The translations under genes were made by a program, and so were the position numbers. Below are positions 26,162 through 36,608 of a stretch of 64,000 nucleotides of DNA, one piece after another. The stretch comes from Thalassovita mangrovi (GTDB lineage Bacteria; Pseudomonadota; Alphaproteobacteria; Rhodobacterales; Rhodobacteraceae): the NCBI RefSeq assembly GCF_009857745.1, contig NZ_WWEN01000002.1, forward strand, positions 496,001-560,000. The letters run 5' to 3'. Below the pieces are notes generated by a model that worked only from the letters and a program-made list of their open reading frames with translations, made no database searches and was not told the DNA's origin. Position 1 is the stretch's first letter. Every line of letters begins with the position of its first letter.

Positions 26162-27709
26162 TTAGTGCGATGCGGCGACTTGGGTCGCGCCGGGCGCGTC
26201 CGCAAGGGCCATGTCATAGTGATGGATCAGCGCCTCGACCGAGGGGCCGGTGATATCGGTGACCAGCGACGGGTAGATACCCAAGAGCAGGGTCATGACA
26301 ACCAGCGGCGCAAAGATGCCCTTTTCACGCGGGCTCATGTCCTGGATCGTCTTCAGGCTTTCCTTGATCAGGTCGCCGAACACCACCCGGCGGTACAGCC
26401 AGAGCGCATAGGACGCCGACAGGATCACGCCGGAGGTCGCCACCAGGGCCACCCAGGTATTGACCTGGAACACGCCCATTAGGGTCAGGAATTCACCGAT
26501 GAAGCCAGAGGTGCCCGGCAGGCCGACATTGGCCATGGTGAAGAACATGAAGATCAGCGCATAGGCCGGCATCCGGTTCACCAGACCGCCATAGGCGTCG
26601 ATGTCGCGGGTATGCATCCGGTCATAGATCACGCCGACACACAGGAACAGCGCGCCGGAAACGAAGCCGTGGCTCAGCATCTGGAAGATCGCGCCGTCGA
26701 CACCTTGCTGGTTGGCGGCGAAGATGCCCAGGGTCACGTAGCCCATATGGGCGACGGAGGAGTAGGCGATCAGCTTCTTCATGTCCTCCTGCACCAGCGC
26801 GACGAGCGAGGTGTAGACGATGGCAATGGCCGACATCCAAAACACCAGCGGCGTCAGAACGTCCGATCCCACCGGGAACATCGGCAGCGAAAAGCGCAGG
26901 AAGCCGTAGCCGCCCATCTTCAGCATGATCGCGGCCAGCACGACCGACCCGGCGGTCGGCGCCTGCACGTGCGCGTCGGGCAGCCAGGTATGGACCGGCC
27001 ACATCGGCATCTTCACCGCGAAGGAGGCGAAGAAGGCCAGGAACAACAGCGTCTGCATGCCGCCCACCACGTGGATGCCCAGCAGGCTGAAGCTTTCCGA
27101 CCCGAACTGGTGGTTCAGCAGCGTCGGGATGTCGGTGGTGCCGGCATCGTTATACATCGCCACCATCGCCACCAGCATCAGCACCGAGCCGAGGAAGGTG
27201 TAGAGGAAGAACTTGAACGAGGCATAGATCCGGTTCTTGCCGCCCCAGATGCCGATGATCAGGAACATCGGGATCAGGCCTGCTTCGAAGAACAGGTAGA
27301 ACAGCACCAGGTCCAGCGCCATGAACACGCCCAGCATCAGCGTTTCCAGCAGCAGGAAGGCGATCATGTATTCCTTGACCCGCTTTTCCACGCCCCAGCT
27401 GGCCCAGATGGTCAGCGGCATCATGAAGGTGGTCAGCATCACGAACAGAACCGAAATGCCGTCCACGCCCATCTTGTATTTAAAGCCCAGCAGCCATTCG
27501 CGTTCCTCGACATACTGGAACCCGGTGTTGGCCGGATCGAATTCCGCCAGGATGAACAGCGACACCAGGAAGGTGACCACCGTGGCGATCATCGCCAGCC
27601 ATTTGGCGTTGCGTTGCGCGGCCGCATCTTCGCCGCGCAGGAAGATGGCGAGGATCGCCGCCGCCAGCGCGGGAATGAAGGTGACCAGAGAGAGCAGACT
27701 GTCGTTCAT
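26162..27709 (-). CDS. nuoM: NADH-quinone oxidoreductase subunit M
   Basis: Antiporter-like proton-pumping subunit of complex I. The 515-residue protein has the expected motifs [77 protein letters not shown] and [18 protein letters not shown]. Its ATG overlaps the nuoL stop by one base (TAATG). Confidence 0.97.
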   Translation of the reverse strand: MNDSLLSLVTFIPALAAAILAIFLRGEDAAAQRNAKWLAMIATVVTFLVSLFILAEFDPANTGFQYVEEREWLLGFKYKMGVDGISVLFVMLTTFMMPLTIWASWGVEKRVKEYMIAFLLLETLMLGVFMALDLVLFYLFFEAGLIPMFLIIGIWGGKNRIYASFKFFLYTFLGSVLMLVAMVAMYNDAGTTDIPTLLNHQFGSESFSLLGIHVVGGMQTLLFLAFFASFAVKMPMWPVHTWLPDAHVQAPTAGSVVLAAIMLKMGGYGFLRFSLPMFPVGSDVLTPLVFWMSAIAIVYTSLVALVQEDMKKLIAYSSVAHMGYVTLGIFAANQQGVDGAIFQMLSHGFVSGALFLCVGVIYDRMHTRDIDAYGGLVNRMPAYALIFMFFTMANVGLPGTSGFIGEFLTLMGVFQVNTWVALVATSGVILSASYALWLYRRVVFGDLIKESLKTIQDMSPREKGIFAPLVVMTLLLGIYPSLVTDITGPSVEALIHHYDMALADAPGATQVAASH

Positions 27710-29847
27710 TAGTGCGCTCCTCCGCTGAGCGTCATCCAGGTGATCAGGACCACGATGCCGATCACCATGGCAAAGGCGTAAGTGAAGATGTAACCGGACT
27801 GCGCCCGGCCCGCGAGGCGGGTGAAGAAGGGAATGATCCCCATCGCCACGCCGTTGATGGTGCCGTCGATGACGTTGCCGTCACCGCGTTTCCAGAAGAA
27901 GCGACCGATCGCACGGGCGGGCTGGACGAAGATGAAGTCGTAGATTTCGTCGAAATACCACTTGTTCAGCAGGAAGCGGTACAGCACCGGGTTGGCCTCG
28001 GCGATCCGCGCCGGCATCGCCGGGTTCCAGATATAGAACCAAAGCGCGACCACGAAACCCAGCACCATCGCTATGAACGGGCTCAGCTTGACCCAGGTCG
28101 GCGCGTGGTGTGCGTCGTTCATCACCTGGTTGTCGGGATGCATGAAGATCGCACCCTGCGGTGCCATGGCGTGATCCGCCGCGGCGTGCTCCTCCGCCCC
28201 TGCCGGGGCAGCCTCGCCATGGCCGGTGTCGGCGGCGGCGTGGGTATCGGCTGCGGCGTGGGTGTCGGTCGCGGCGGCTTCGCCATGGCCTTCGGCCGCG
28301 GCTTCATGATGGACCGGGATGCCGAAGAAGGCGTTGACCTTGTTATGGTCGCCGAAGAACGACCCGTACCACAGCATGCCCGAGAACACCGCGCCAAGCG
28401 CCAGCACGCCCAGCGGCACCAGCATGACCTTGGGGCTTTCATGTGCATGTTCATGGGTGTGCTTGTTGCCGCGTGCCTCGCCGTAGAAGGTCAGGAACAT
28501 CAGCCGCCAGCTGTAGAAGCTGGTGAACAGCGCCGCGATGACCAGCATCCAGAAGGCATAGCCGCCATTGGTGCCAGCCCAGGCGCTTTCGATGATCGCA
28601 TCCTTCGACACGAAACCGGCAAAGCCGATCCAGCCGGTCAGCGGGATGCCGACACCAGTGATCGCCAGGGTGCCGATCATCATCGCCCAGAAGGTATAGG
28701 GCAGTTTCTTGCGCAGATTGCCGTAGTTCCGCATGTCCTGTTCGTGGTGCATGCCGTGGATCACCGAACCGGCGCCCAGGAACAGCATCGCCTTGAAGAA
28801 GGCGTGGGTCAGCAGGTGGAACATCGCCACCGAATAGACACCGACGCCAGCGGCCACGAACATGTAGCCGAGCTGCGAACAGGTCGAATAGGCGATGACG
28901 CGCTTGATGTCGTTCTGCACCAGCCCCACCGTGGCGGCGAAGAACGCCGTGGTGGCACCGAGGAAGGTGATGAAGGCGGTCGCTTCGGGCGCGTATTCCA
29001 TCAGCGGCGACATCCGGCAGACCAGGAACACACCGGCGGTCACCATGGTTGCGGCGTGGATCAGCGCCGACACCGGGGTCGGGCCTTCCATCGCGTCGGG
29101 CAGCCAGGTGTGAAGAAGCAGCTGCGCCGATTTACCCATCGCGCCGATGAACAGCAGGAAGGCCAGCAGGTTCGCCGCGTTCCATTCGGTCCACAGGAAG
29201 CTCAGCTGGGTTTCCGCCAGTTGCGGCGCGCTGGCGAACACATCGTCGAAGCGGATGGAGTCGGTCAGGAAGAACAGACCCAGGATCCCCAGCAGGAAGC
29301 CGAAATCGCCGACCCGGTTGACCACGAAGGCCTTGATCGCGGCGGCGTTGGCCGAGGGTTTCTTGTAGTAGAAGCCGATCAGCAGGTAGGACGCGACGCC
29401 CACGCCTTCCCAGCCGAAGAACATCTGCACCAGGTTGTCGGCGGTCACCAGCATCAGCATGGCGAAGGTGAAGAAGGACAGGTAGGCGAAGAAGCGCGCC
29501 TTGTAGCTTTCGCCTTCTTTCCAGTTCTCGTCATGCGCCATGTAGCCGAAGCTGTAGAGGTGCACCAGCGCCGACACCGTGGTCACCACGATCAGCATGA
29601 TCGAGGTCAGCCGGTCGAGCCGGATCGACCATTCCGCCGACAGCGAACCGGACTGGACATAGTCGAGGATATGGATGTGCTTCACCACCGCCGGGTCATG
29701 GGTCAGGAACACCACCCATGACAGCAGGCAGGCCAGGAACAGCAGACCCGTGGTCAGGTATTGCGCGCCCTTTTCGGAAATCACGCGCCAGCCGAAACCG
29801 GCGATCAGGGACCCGACGAGCGGAGCAAAGAGAATGATCGTTTCCAT
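27709..29847 (-). CDS. nuoL: NADH-quinone oxidoreductase subunit L, with His/Ala-rich insertion
   Basis: Largest antiporter-like subunit of complex I, with the long lateral helix at its C-terminus. The 712-residue protein carries [53 protein letters not shown] and [27 protein letters not shown]. Between about residues 512 and 563 it has a low-complexity stretch with eight histidines and repeated THAAAD units, not present in most homologues. This insert accounts for much of the extra length compared with the E. coli protein (613 residues). Confidence 0.97.
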   Translation of the reverse strand: METIILFAPLVGSLIAGFGWRVISEKGAQYLTTGLLFLACLLSWVVFLTHDPAVVKHIHILDYVQSGSLSAEWSIRLDRLTSIMLIVVTTVSALVHLYSFGYMAHDENWKEGESYKARFFAYLSFFTFAMLMLVTADNLVQMFFGWEGVGVASYLLIGFYYKKPSANAAAIKAFVVNRVGDFGFLLGILGLFFLTDSIRFDDVFASAPQLAETQLSFLWTEWNAANLLAFLLFIGAMGKSAQLLLHTWLPDAMEGPTPVSALIHAATMVTAGVFLVCRMSPLMEYAPEATAFITFLGATTAFFAATVGLVQNDIKRVIAYSTCSQLGYMFVAAGVGVYSVAMFHLLTHAFFKAMLFLGAGSVIHGMHHEQDMRNYGNLRKKLPYTFWAMMIGTLAITGVGIPLTGWIGFAGFVSKDAIIESAWAGTNGGYAFWMLVIAALFTSFYSWRLMFLTFYGEARGNKHTHEHAHESPKVMLVPLGVLALGAVFSGMLWYGSFFGDHNKVNAFFGIPVHHEAAAEGHGEAAATDTHAAADTHAAADTGHGEAAPAGAEEHAAADHAMAPQGAIFMHPDNQVMNDAHHAPTWVKLSPFIAMVLGFVVALWFYIWNPAMPARIAEANPVLYRFLLNKWYFDEIYDFIFVQPARAIGRFFWKRGDGNVIDGTINGVAMGIIPFFTRLAGRAQSGYIFTYAFAMVIGIVVLITWMTLSGGAH

Positions 29848-29852
29848 CGGGG

Positions 29853-30158
29853 TCAGCCTTTCATCACGTTGACGTCTTCGACGTCGATGGTGCCGCGGTT
29901 ACGGAAGAAGCAGACCAGGATCGCAAGGCCGATGGCGGCCTCGGCGGCGGCCACGGTCAGCACGAACAGGGTAAAGACCTGCCCGACCAGATCGCCGAGG
30001 AAGCTGGAGAAGGCGACGAGGTTGATATTCACCGCCAGCAGCATCAGTTCGATCGACATCAAGAGGATGATGACGTTCTTCCGGTTCAGGAAGAGACCGA
30101 AAATGCCGATGACGAACAGCGCGCCGGCCACCGTCAGGTAATGTTCAAGTCCTATCAT
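29853..30158 (-). CDS. nuoK: NADH-quinone oxidoreductase subunit K
   Basis: Small membrane subunit of complex I. The 101-residue protein has three hydrophobic helices and the conserved buried glutamates of the family in [19 protein letters not shown] and [18 protein letters not shown]. It starts 5 bases upstream of nuoL and follows the small 47-residue gene. Confidence 0.97.
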   Translation of the reverse strand: MIGLEHYLTVAGALFVIGIFGLFLNRKNVIILLMSIELMLLAVNINLVAFSSFLGDLVGQVFTLFVLTVAAAEAAIGLAILVCFFRNRGTIDVEDVNVMKG

Positions 30159-30210
30159 GTCTGTCCCTCCGGGCCCTGGCCCGTCTCTTCTTTGAGGCGC
30201 GCGGCCCCGT

Positions 30211-30354
30211 TTATTCAGTTTCCCCCTGGCGACGTCCCCGCCACCAGCGCAGCGCGACCCAGCCGAGCCCCGCCTTCACAATCCAGATCGCGGCGATCCC
30301 CGCCGCTCCGACCGCCCCGATGGCCGCCTTGGCCTGGACGATCAGATCAATCAT
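30211..30354 (-). CDS. Small predicted membrane protein between nuoJ and nuoK (47 residues)
   Basis: Not recognised as a known family. The ATG at 30354 has AGGGG about 8 bases upstream, and the frame ends with TAA at 30211. The product opens [13 protein letters not shown], has one hydrophobic helix rich in Gly and Ala (about residues 12-35) and a basic tail with RWWRGRRQ. It fills a gap of 230 bases in an otherwise tightly packed operon, which supports its being real. It could be a small complex I accessory or assembly protein; similar unnamed small frames are known in nuo operons of this group. Confidence 0.6.
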   Translation of the reverse strand: MIDLIVQAKAAIGAVGAAGIAAIWIVKAGLGWVALRWWRGRRQGETE

Positions 30355-30388
30355 GCCGCAGCCCCTTGGGCTTCGGCGAGGGAGGGGC

Positions 30389-30997
30389 TCAAAGCCCCTG
30401 CCCCGGTTTCACGTCCTTCAGCTCCATCGCCTTGGCCGGATCGCGCCACATCTGGGCCAGCACGTTCTGGCGCTTGACGTCCTTGCGGTGGCGCAGGGTC
30501 AGCACGATCGCACCGATCATCGCGACCAGCAGGATCAGGCCCGCCAGCTGGAACAGCAGGAAGTATTTGTCGTACAGCAGCATGCCGAGGGCGGCGGTGT
30601 TCTCCACCCCTTCGGGCGTCACCGCGGCGCGGGCATCCTGGGCGTGTTCGGCGTAATCCCACACGCCGTAGGCCAGGCCGAACTGCATCAGCAGTACAAC
30701 ACCGATCAGCAGCGCCAGTGGCATGTATTTCGCCATTTCCGCCTTCAGCTCGGCGAAATCGACGTCGAGCATCATCACCACGAAGAGGAACAGCACCGCG
30801 ACCGCCCCCACATAGACGATGACCAGAAGCATCGCGACGAATTCCGCCCCGAGCAGAACGAACAGCCCCGCCGAGGACAGGAAGGCCAGGATCAGCCACA
30901 GCACCGAATGCACCGGGTTTCGGCTGATCACGGTGAACAGCCCCCCGGCGATGGCGCAGATCGCGAACAGATAGAATGCCAGCGCTGCAATCGTCAT
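30389..30997 (-). CDS. nuoJ: NADH-quinone oxidoreductase subunit J
   Basis: Membrane subunit of complex I. The 202-residue protein has five hydrophobic helices, [63 protein letters not shown] and a later [12 protein letters not shown]. Its ATG overlaps the end of the AhpD-like gene by ATGA. Confidence 0.96.
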   Translation of the reverse strand: MTIAALAFYLFAICAIAGGLFTVISRNPVHSVLWLILAFLSSAGLFVLLGAEFVAMLLVIVYVGAVAVLFLFVVMMLDVDFAELKAEMAKYMPLALLIGVVLLMQFGLAYGVWDYAEHAQDARAAVTPEGVENTAALGMLLYDKYFLLFQLAGLILLVAMIGAIVLTLRHRKDVKRQNVLAQMWRDPAKAMELKDVKPGQGL

Positions 30998-31401
30998 GTT
31001 TCTTTATCCTCTTTGTCGTCCATGACCTCACGGGCCAGTTCCATGCCCTTGGTCATGGCGGGAATGCCGGCAAACATCGACATCTGCGCGATGGTTTCGG
31101 CGATTTCATCCTTGGTGGCCCCGGCTTCGAGTGCGTGGCGCACCGTCATCCGGAACCCGGTTTCGTTCTGCGCGCCCTGCATGGTCAGCCCTGCAAGCGT
31201 CAGCAACAGCCGCGTCTTGGCGTCCAGCCCGTCCTTGCTAATGCCCTTGCCGAAGGCCATTTCCATCATGTCCTTGGGCATGGTGGGCCACAGCGCCTCG
31301 AACCCTTTCGGAGAAAAGGATTCCAGCGCCGGGTTGATGGCTTTCGCCATCGCCTGGGCCTGCTGCATCATCAGCTCGAAAGGGTTGGTGGGGTCGCTCA
31401 T
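30994..31401 (-). CDS. AhpD/carboxymuconolactone decarboxylase-like protein within the nuo operon
   Basis: A 135-residue helical protein with the family core [58 protein letters not shown]. The CxxC redox motif of AhpD is absent, so peroxidase activity is unlikely. It overlaps both nuoI and nuoJ by ATGA, so it is translated together with complex I subunits. Unnamed reading frames at this position are known in nuo operons of Rhodobacter relatives. Its role in complex I, if any, is unknown. Confidence 0.85.
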   Translation of the reverse strand: MSDPTNPFELMMQQAQAMAKAINPALESFSPKGFEALWPTMPKDMMEMAFGKGISKDGLDAKTRLLLTLAGLTMQGAQNETGFRMTVRHALEAGATKDEIAETIAQMSMFAGIPAMTKGMELAREVMDDKEDKET

Positions 31402-31892
31402 CTGTAGGGCGCGTCCAGTTCCAGGTTGCGGGCAATCTCGGCTTCCCAGCGTTCGCCGTTCTCCAGCAGCTTTGCCTTGTCGTAGAACAGTTCTTCGCGG
31501 GTTTCCGTGGCGAATTCGAAATTCGGACCTTCAACGATCGCATCCACCGGGCAGGCTTCCTGGCAGAAGCCGCAATAGATGCACTTGGTCATGTCGATGT
31601 CGTAACGCGTGGTACGGCGGCTGCCGTCGTCGCGCGGTTCGGCGTCGATGGTGATCGCCTGCGCCGGGCAGATCGCTTCGCACAGCTTACAGGCGATGCA
31701 GCGCTCTTCCCCGTTGGGATAGCGGCGCAGCGCGTGTTCGCCGCGGAAACGCGGGCTAAGCGGGCCCTTTTCATGCGGGTAGTTCAGCGTCGCCTTGGGG
31801 GCGAAGAAGTATTTCAGCCCCAGCCTGAACCCTTTCACGAAATCCGCGAGCAGGAAGTATTTGGCCGCGCGGCCGTAATCGATCTGAGTCAT
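31398..31892 (-). CDS. nuoI: NADH-quinone oxidoreductase subunit I
   Basis: Peripheral-arm subunit with two [4Fe-4S] clusters (N6a, N6b). ATG 31892 is chosen because it follows nuoH by one base and gives the usual 164-residue protein starting [12 protein letters not shown]. Both ferredoxin motifs are intact: [12 protein letters not shown] and [12 protein letters not shown]. Confidence 0.97.
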   Translation of the reverse strand: MTQIDYGRAAKYFLLADFVKGFRLGLKYFFAPKATLNYPHEKGPLSPRFRGEHALRRYPNGEERCIACKLCEAICPAQAITIDAEPRDDGSRRTTRYDIDMTKCIYCGFCQEACPVDAIVEGPNFEFATETREELFYDKAKLLENGERWEAEIARNLELDAPYR

Positions 31893-31893
31893 A

Positions 31894-32934
31894 TCAGCCC
31901 CCAATCGCCCAGCGGGCATAGGCACCGCCGAAGGCTTCGAATTTTGCAAGGAAGGCCACGATCACCACCCAGCCCAGCGACAGCGGCAGGAACACTTTCC
32001 AACCGATCCGCATCAGCTGATCGTAGCGGTAACGCGGGGTGATCGCCTTGACCATCGAGAAGATGAAGAAGACGAACAGCATCTTGCCCACCATCCACAG
32101 GATGCCGTCGGGCAGGCCCGGGATCGGCGACAGCCAGCCACCGAAGAACAGCAGCGAGGTCAGCGCGCACATCAGCACCACGGCCACCAGTTCGCCGATC
32201 ATGAACAGCAGGAACGGGGTCGAGCTGTATTCGACCTGATACCCGGCAACCAGTTCGCTTTCCGCTTCCGGCAGGTCGAACGGCGGACGGTTGGTTTCGG
32301 CCAGCGCCGAGATGAAGAACAGGAACAGCATCGGGAAATGCGGCACCCAGTACCAGCTGAACAGGCCATAGCTGCCGTCCTGCGCCCGCACGATGTCACC
32401 GAAGTTCATCGAGCCCGAGGAAATGATCACGCCGACGATGATCAGGCCGATCGACACCTCGTAGGAAATCATCTGCGCGGCAGAGCGCAGCGACCCCAGG
32501 AACGGGTATTTCGAGTTCGAGGCCCAGCCGCCCATGATCACGCCGTAAACTTCCAGCGAGGAGACGGCGAAGACATACAGGATCGCGACGTTGATATCCG
32601 ACAGCACCCAGCCGTCGTTGAACGGGATCACCGCCCAGGCGATCAGCGCCATAACAAGGCTGATCATCGGCGCCAGCAGGAACACCGCCTTGTCGGCCCC
32701 GGCGGGGAACACGACCTCTTTGACGATGTATTTCAGGAAGTCCGCGAAGCTCTGCAGCAGGCCGAAGACGCCCACCACGTTGGGCCCGCGGCGCATCTGC
32801 ACGGCGGCCCAGATTTTCCGGTCGGCATACATCAGGAAGGCCAGCGCCACCAGAAGCGGAATGACGATCAGGAAGACCTGCCCGATGATCACCAGCGCCA
32901 TGCCTAGATATGTGTTCGCAAAGAAGTCTGCCAT
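31894..32934 (-). CDS. nuoH: NADH-quinone oxidoreductase subunit H
   Basis: Membrane subunit forming the quinone-binding site of complex I. ATG 32934, preceded by GAGGA, gives 346 residues, the usual length. Family motifs [64 protein letters not shown] and a C-terminal [17 protein letters not shown] are present. The gene lies 7 bases after a small lipoprotein gene. Confidence 0.97.
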   Translation of the reverse strand: MADFFANTYLGMALVIIGQVFLIVIPLLVALAFLMYADRKIWAAVQMRRGPNVVGVFGLLQSFADFLKYIVKEVVFPAGADKAVFLLAPMISLVMALIAWAVIPFNDGWVLSDINVAILYVFAVSSLEVYGVIMGGWASNSKYPFLGSLRSAAQMISYEVSIGLIIVGVIISSGSMNFGDIVRAQDGSYGLFSWYWVPHFPMLFLFFISALAETNRPPFDLPEAESELVAGYQVEYSSTPFLLFMIGELVAVVLMCALTSLLFFGGWLSPIPGLPDGILWMVGKMLFVFFIFSMVKAITPRYRYDQLMRIGWKVFLPLSLGWVVIVAFLAKFEAFGGAYARWAIGG

Positions 32935-32941
32935 TTGGTCC

Positions 32942-33334
32942 TCACACCATCGGTATTCCGTTTTCCGCGCAATGCGCGGCGACGACTTCGGCGTCGATCG
33001 TCCGCGATCCACGGGGCAGCGCGGGCGAGATGGTATAAACCGCATCCGCCCGCCACAGGCCGCCTTGTTCATCGACATTCGTGCGCAGGTGGCGCGCGAA
33101 GCCATATCCCCGGATCAGCGTGTATTGCGCTGCCGCGCATTCCGCATAATCCGCCACATCCTCACCCGAACGGGCGCCGGTCATTTCCACGAAGAAATTG
33201 ACCAGATCGCCGTCCAGCAGCCGCGTTTCCACACCCCGGTATTCGGGACGGAATGCCATTTCCTCCGGCTGCGCCTCGACGCAACCGGCGATCGGCATCG
33301 CCGCCAGAAGGGATATGAAAGCGGCGTTCCGCAT
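32942..33334 (-). CDS. Predicted lipoprotein between nuoG and nuoH, function unknown
   Basis: Not recognised. ATG 33334 overlaps the nuoG stop (TAATG) and starts a signal peptide with a lipobox-like IAGC at residue 18. The rest of the 130 residues is soluble, with three further cysteines including [19 protein letters not shown] and a C-terminal AHCAENG. Its placement implies expression with complex I; it would be anchored on the periplasmic side, away from the peripheral arm. Confidence 0.7.
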   Translation of the reverse strand: MRNAAFISLLAAMPIAGCVEAQPEEMAFRPEYRGVETRLLDGDLVNFFVEMTGARSGEDVADYAECAAAQYTLIRGYGFARHLRTNVDEQGGLWRADAVYTISPALPRGSRTIDAEVVAAHCAENGIPMV

Positions 33335-35346
33335 TATTCGGCCGCCACCGGCGTTTCGCGCCGTGCTTTGGCATTGGCGGACAGTTCCGCCATCAGCGCG
33401 CTGGCCCGTGCGATCGGGTTGGTCAGGTAGAAATCGGCAATCGCCTCGTTGAAAGCGGCCGGTTTCAGCTTGGCCACTTCCAGCGGTTGCCATTCGTTTT
33501 CCACCACCTGGTCGATCTGGGTCAGATGCGGCACCTCGGCGACCAACGCCTGACGCAGCTGGGCCAGGTTGTCATAGGCCAGCGGCGCACCCAGCTCGGC
33601 GCTCAGCGCCCGCAGGATCGCCCAGTTTTCCTTCGCCTCGCCCGGCGCGAAACCGGCACGCAGCGCCAGCTGCGGGCGGCCTTCGGTGTTGACGAAAAGA
33701 CCGTTTTCTTCGGTGTAGGCCGCGCCCGGCAGGATCACGTCGGCGCGGTGCGCGCCGCGATCGCCATGGCTGCCCTGGTAGATCACGAAGGGACCTTCGG
33801 CGATGTCGATCTCGTCGGCGCCGAGGTTGTAGACCACCTCTGCCCCGTCCAGCGCCTGGGTCATGCCGCCTTCGGTCACGGCCCCCAGATCCATCGCGCC
33901 GACGCGGCTGGCCGCCGTGTGCAGCACCATCATCTTGCCGCCCAGTTTCTGGGTCAGTTCCATCGCGCGGCCCAGCACGGCAGCGCCGTCGCCTTCGGTG
34001 ATGGCGCCCTGGCCGACGATGACGATGGCGCCCTCGGTTGCCTTGGCGCTGTCGGCCAGGTCGTTCAGCGGCTTGCGGCCGGGGCCGTGCCATTCGAAAT
34101 CATAGGTCAGATCCATGCCCTCGGTGCCAATGACATGCACGTTGGCGCCCTTGGTCCAGGCCTTGCGGATACGGGCGTTCAGCACCGGCGCCTCGACGCG
34201 CGGGTTCGACCCGATCAGATAGATTTCCTTGGCCGTATCGATATCCTCGATCGCCGCGGTGCCGACATAGGCCGACCGGTTGCCGGCGGGCAGGACCGCG
34301 CCGTTGGTACGGCATTCGATCTTGCCGCCCAGGCCCTCGGTGATCTGCTTGAGCGCGAACACGGCCTCGACCGGGGCCAGATCGCCGACCAGCGAGGCCA
34401 CCTTCTTGCCCTTCATCGCGGCGGCGGCAGTGGCAAGCGCCTCGCCCCAGCTTGCTTTGCGCAGCTTGCCGTTTTCACGGATGTAAGGCGTGTCCAGACG
34501 CTGGCGGCGCAGACCGTCCCAGATGAAACGGGTCTTGTCGGAAATCCATTCCTCGTTCACGCCGTCATGGTTGCGCGGCAGGATGCGCATGACTTCGCGG
34601 CCCTTGGTATCGACCCGGATGTTCGAACCAAGCGCATCCATCACGTCGATGGTTTCGGTCTTGGTCAGTTCCCACGGACGGGCGGTGAAGGCGTAGGGTT
34701 TCGACACCAGAGCGCCCACCGGGCACAGGTCGATGACGTTGCCCTGCAGGTTGCTGTCGAGCGTTTCACCCAGGTAGGAGGTGATTTCGCTGTCCTCGCC
34801 GCGGCCGGTCTGGCCCATCTGGGTGATGCCCGCCACCTCGGTGGTGAAGCGCACGCAGCGGGTGCAGGAAATGCAGCGGGTCATGTGGGTTTCGACCAGC
34901 GGGCCGAGGTTCAGGTCGTCCGCCGCCCGCTTGGGTTCGCGGTAGCGCGAGAAATCGACGCCATAGGCCATCGCCTGGTCCTGCAGGTCGCATTCGCCGC
35001 CCTGGTCGCAGATCGGGCAATCCAGCGGGTGGTTGATCAGCAGGAATTCCATCACGCCTTCGCGCGCCTTTTTCACCATCGGCGAATTGGTCTTCACCAC
35101 CGGCGGCTGGCCTTCCGGCCCCGGGCGCAGGTCGCGCACCTGCATCGCGCAGGACGCTGCGGGCTTCGGCGGGCCGCCGACCACTTCGACAAGACACATC
35201 CGGCAGTTGCCGGCAATCGACAGGCGTTCGTGATAACAGAAGCGCGGGATTTCCACCCCCACCTGTTCACAGGCCTGGATCAGGGTCATTGCCCCATCGA
35301 CTTCGATCTCCTGGTCATCGATGACGATCTTGCGTAGGTCGGACAT
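33334..35346 (-). CDS. nuoG: NADH-quinone oxidoreductase subunit G
   Basis: Large iron-sulfur subunit of the peripheral arm. The 670-residue protein has an N-terminal [2Fe-2S] domain ([20 protein letters not shown] with a further cysteine in AASCAM), the His/Cys cluster motif [14 protein letters not shown], a 4Fe-4S motif CISCTRC with [10 protein letters not shown], and a molybdopterin-oxidoreductase-like C-terminal domain lacking cofactor ligands. The length matches alphaproteobacterial homologues. Confidence 0.97.
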   Translation of the reverse strand: MSDLRKIVIDDQEIEVDGAMTLIQACEQVGVEIPRFCYHERLSIAGNCRMCLVEVVGGPPKPAASCAMQVRDLRPGPEGQPPVVKTNSPMVKKAREGVMEFLLINHPLDCPICDQGGECDLQDQAMAYGVDFSRYREPKRAADDLNLGPLVETHMTRCISCTRCVRFTTEVAGITQMGQTGRGEDSEITSYLGETLDSNLQGNVIDLCPVGALVSKPYAFTARPWELTKTETIDVMDALGSNIRVDTKGREVMRILPRNHDGVNEEWISDKTRFIWDGLRRQRLDTPYIRENGKLRKASWGEALATAAAAMKGKKVASLVGDLAPVEAVFALKQITEGLGGKIECRTNGAVLPAGNRSAYVGTAAIEDIDTAKEIYLIGSNPRVEAPVLNARIRKAWTKGANVHVIGTEGMDLTYDFEWHGPGRKPLNDLADSAKATEGAIVIVGQGAITEGDGAAVLGRAMELTQKLGGKMMVLHTAASRVGAMDLGAVTEGGMTQALDGAEVVYNLGADEIDIAEGPFVIYQGSHGDRGAHRADVILPGAAYTEENGLFVNTEGRPQLALRAGFAPGEAKENWAILRALSAELGAPLAYDNLAQLRQALVAEVPHLTQIDQVVENEWQPLEVAKLKPAAFNEAIADFYLTNPIARASALMAELSANAKARRETPVAAE

Positions 35347-35352
35347 CTGGCC

Positions 35353-35763
35353 TCACTTTGCTTTCAACAGGACACCGATCTGGCTGCTGTTGGCAATCTC
35401 GGCATGGCCGAGGGTGCACAGGTCGCCAATATCGGCGGGGTCTAGCCCCTTGGATTTCATGTAGGCTTCGCCGCGTTCGCGCATGCGGGCCTTTTCGTCT
35501 TTGCTTTTGACATATGCGGTGATTTCCTCTTCGCTGTAGCCCATCGCCTTGGCGCGGTCCTTCAGCCGATTGAGGAACAAGAGCCCGCGCAGGGTGCGCG
35601 GCTTGATATCATCGCATTTGTCGCTGATCTCGATGGCCATCGCCACCCACAGCATGTTGTCGTCAATTTCCGGAACGTCGCGCAGCGCCGCCTTGGCGCT
35701 GACCGGATAGGCCAAGGCCAGCGAAAGGGCGGCGGCGGTGGTCAGGGTCGAAATCATACGCAT
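35353..35763 (-). CDS. DUF5333-like secreted protein in the nuo operon
   Basis: Function unknown. ATG 35763 has an ideal AAGGAG 7 bases upstream and opens a signal peptide (ISTLTTAAALSLALAYPVSA). The mature 110-odd residues are mostly helical and charged, with CDDIKPRTLRGLLFLNRLKDRAKAMGYSEEEI and a C-terminal DIGDLCTLGHAEIA, giving two conserved-looking cysteines. It resembles the family called DUF5333, which I recall from Rhodobacterales. Two hairpins lie directly upstream of its ribosome binding site. Confidence 0.75.
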   Translation of the reverse strand: MRMISTLTTAAALSLALAYPVSAKAALRDVPEIDDNMLWVAMAIEISDKCDDIKPRTLRGLLFLNRLKDRAKAMGYSEEEITAYVKSKDEKARMRERGEAYMKSKGLDPADIGDLCTLGHAEIANSSQIGVLLKAK

Positions 35764-35777
35764 GTCACATCTCCTTG

Positions 35778-35800
35778 CTTCACAGCGTTTCGCTGTGAAG
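35778..35800 (-). promoter_or_regulatory. Stable hairpin directly before the ribosome binding site of the DUF5333-like gene
   Basis: CTTCACAGCG (35778-35787), a 3-base loop and CGCTGTGAAG (35791-35800) form a perfect 10-base stem ending 2 bases before AAGGAG. A second stem, GCTGTTAT/ATAACAGC with loop GCA, lies at 35818-35836. They could be mRNA processing or translation-control elements. Confidence 0.45.
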
Positions 35801-35869
35801 AGATGCGGATGCCGCGCGCTGTTATGCAATAACAGCCCGTGCAACACGTTGATATGACCAGGAAGTTTC

Positions 35870-36214
35870 TCATCCGCGGCACCGTCCCGCCAAGTTGAGC
35901 GTATCGTCGGAAATCACCAGGGCGCCCAGCGGCGCATCCGGCCCGGCGGTCCAGTCGACCTCGGAATTGCCGAAGTTGTTGACGCAGTACTTGGTCGCCT
36001 CGTAGCGGCCCGCTTCGCGCGCGGCGGCGATATTCTGCGACGCCCCGGCAACGGTGACGGCAAAGGCCATGTTGTCGGCCTTGTCGGCGGTCAGGTGGGA
36101 TTTGAAATAGATCCCGTCAAAGGCCACGCGATTGTTGTCGCCGCGGATTTTTTCCTTAACGCCGCAACCGGCCAGAAGCCCCGTCGCCAGAAGAAGGATG
36201 ATTGCCTTGCGCAT
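35870..36214 (-). CDS. Predicted lipoprotein in the nuo operon, function unknown
   Basis: Not recognised. A 114-residue product with a short signal peptide and a clear lipobox (LLAGC, cysteine 17). The mature part contains NNRVAFDGIYFKSHLTADKADNMAFAVTVAGASQNIAAAREAGRYEATKYCVNNFG, suggesting a small alpha/beta domain, and two more cysteines. It lies 4 bases after the preceding secreted protein gene. Its position between nuoF and nuoG is the only hint of function. Confidence 0.7.
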   Translation of the reverse strand: MRKAIILLLATGLLAGCGVKEKIRGDNNRVAFDGIYFKSHLTADKADNMAFAVTVAGASQNIAAAREAGRYEATKYCVNNFGNSEVDWTAGPDAPLGALVISDDTLNLAGRCRG

Positions 36215-36218
36215 AGCG

Positions 36219-36605
36219 TCAAAGCCCCCTGACCGTGTTAGAAAACTGCAATTGCAGCAGCTGTCCGTCCGAGGTCGAGACAGTCACATAGGCCTGACCA
36301 TCCGGGTAAACCGTCACCCCGGCGGACCGCGTGTTTTGCGGAATACGGGCGTTCACATCGGTAACGATCTGCCGCCCGTCGGGCAGGTTGCAGTAATAGG
36401 TTCCGACCTCGCCATATCCTTTCACATCGACCTTGGGATGTCCCTTTTTCTTGCCCAGCTTCACGTTTCCGGCAGCGCCGGACACACCGCAGACGGTGCC
36501 TTGGGGGAAGTTCTGGAACAGGATCGACACTTTCGTTTTCGGCCCTGCCGCGACAGGAGCCGCGAGACAGGCGAAAACCGCAGTGGATATGAGAAGGTTA
36601 CGCAT
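36219..36605 (-). CDS. Secreted protein of unknown function in the nuo operon
   Basis: Not recognised. The 128-residue protein begins with a signal peptide (RNLLISTAVFACLAAPVAAG). The mature part looks beta-rich, with two cysteines (TVCGVSG, TYYCNLPDG), a lysine-rich turn (LGKKKGHPKVDVKGYG) and TVYPDGQAYVTVSTSDG. It starts 3 bases after the nuoF stop, so it is in the same transcript. Confidence 0.7.
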   Translation of the reverse strand: MRNLLISTAVFACLAAPVAAGPKTKVSILFQNFPQGTVCGVSGAAGNVKLGKKKGHPKVDVKGYGEVGTYYCNLPDGRQIVTDVNARIPQNTRSAGVTVYPDGQAYVTVSTSDGQLLQLQFSNTVRGL

Positions 36606-36608
36606 CGA

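Noticed and set aside
26612-27712. Long plus-strand frame (366 codons) opposite nuoM, and similar long frames opposite nuoL, nuoG and nuoF
   Set aside because: High-GC mirror frames of real genes; their translations are His/Arg/Gln-rich and lack family motifs.
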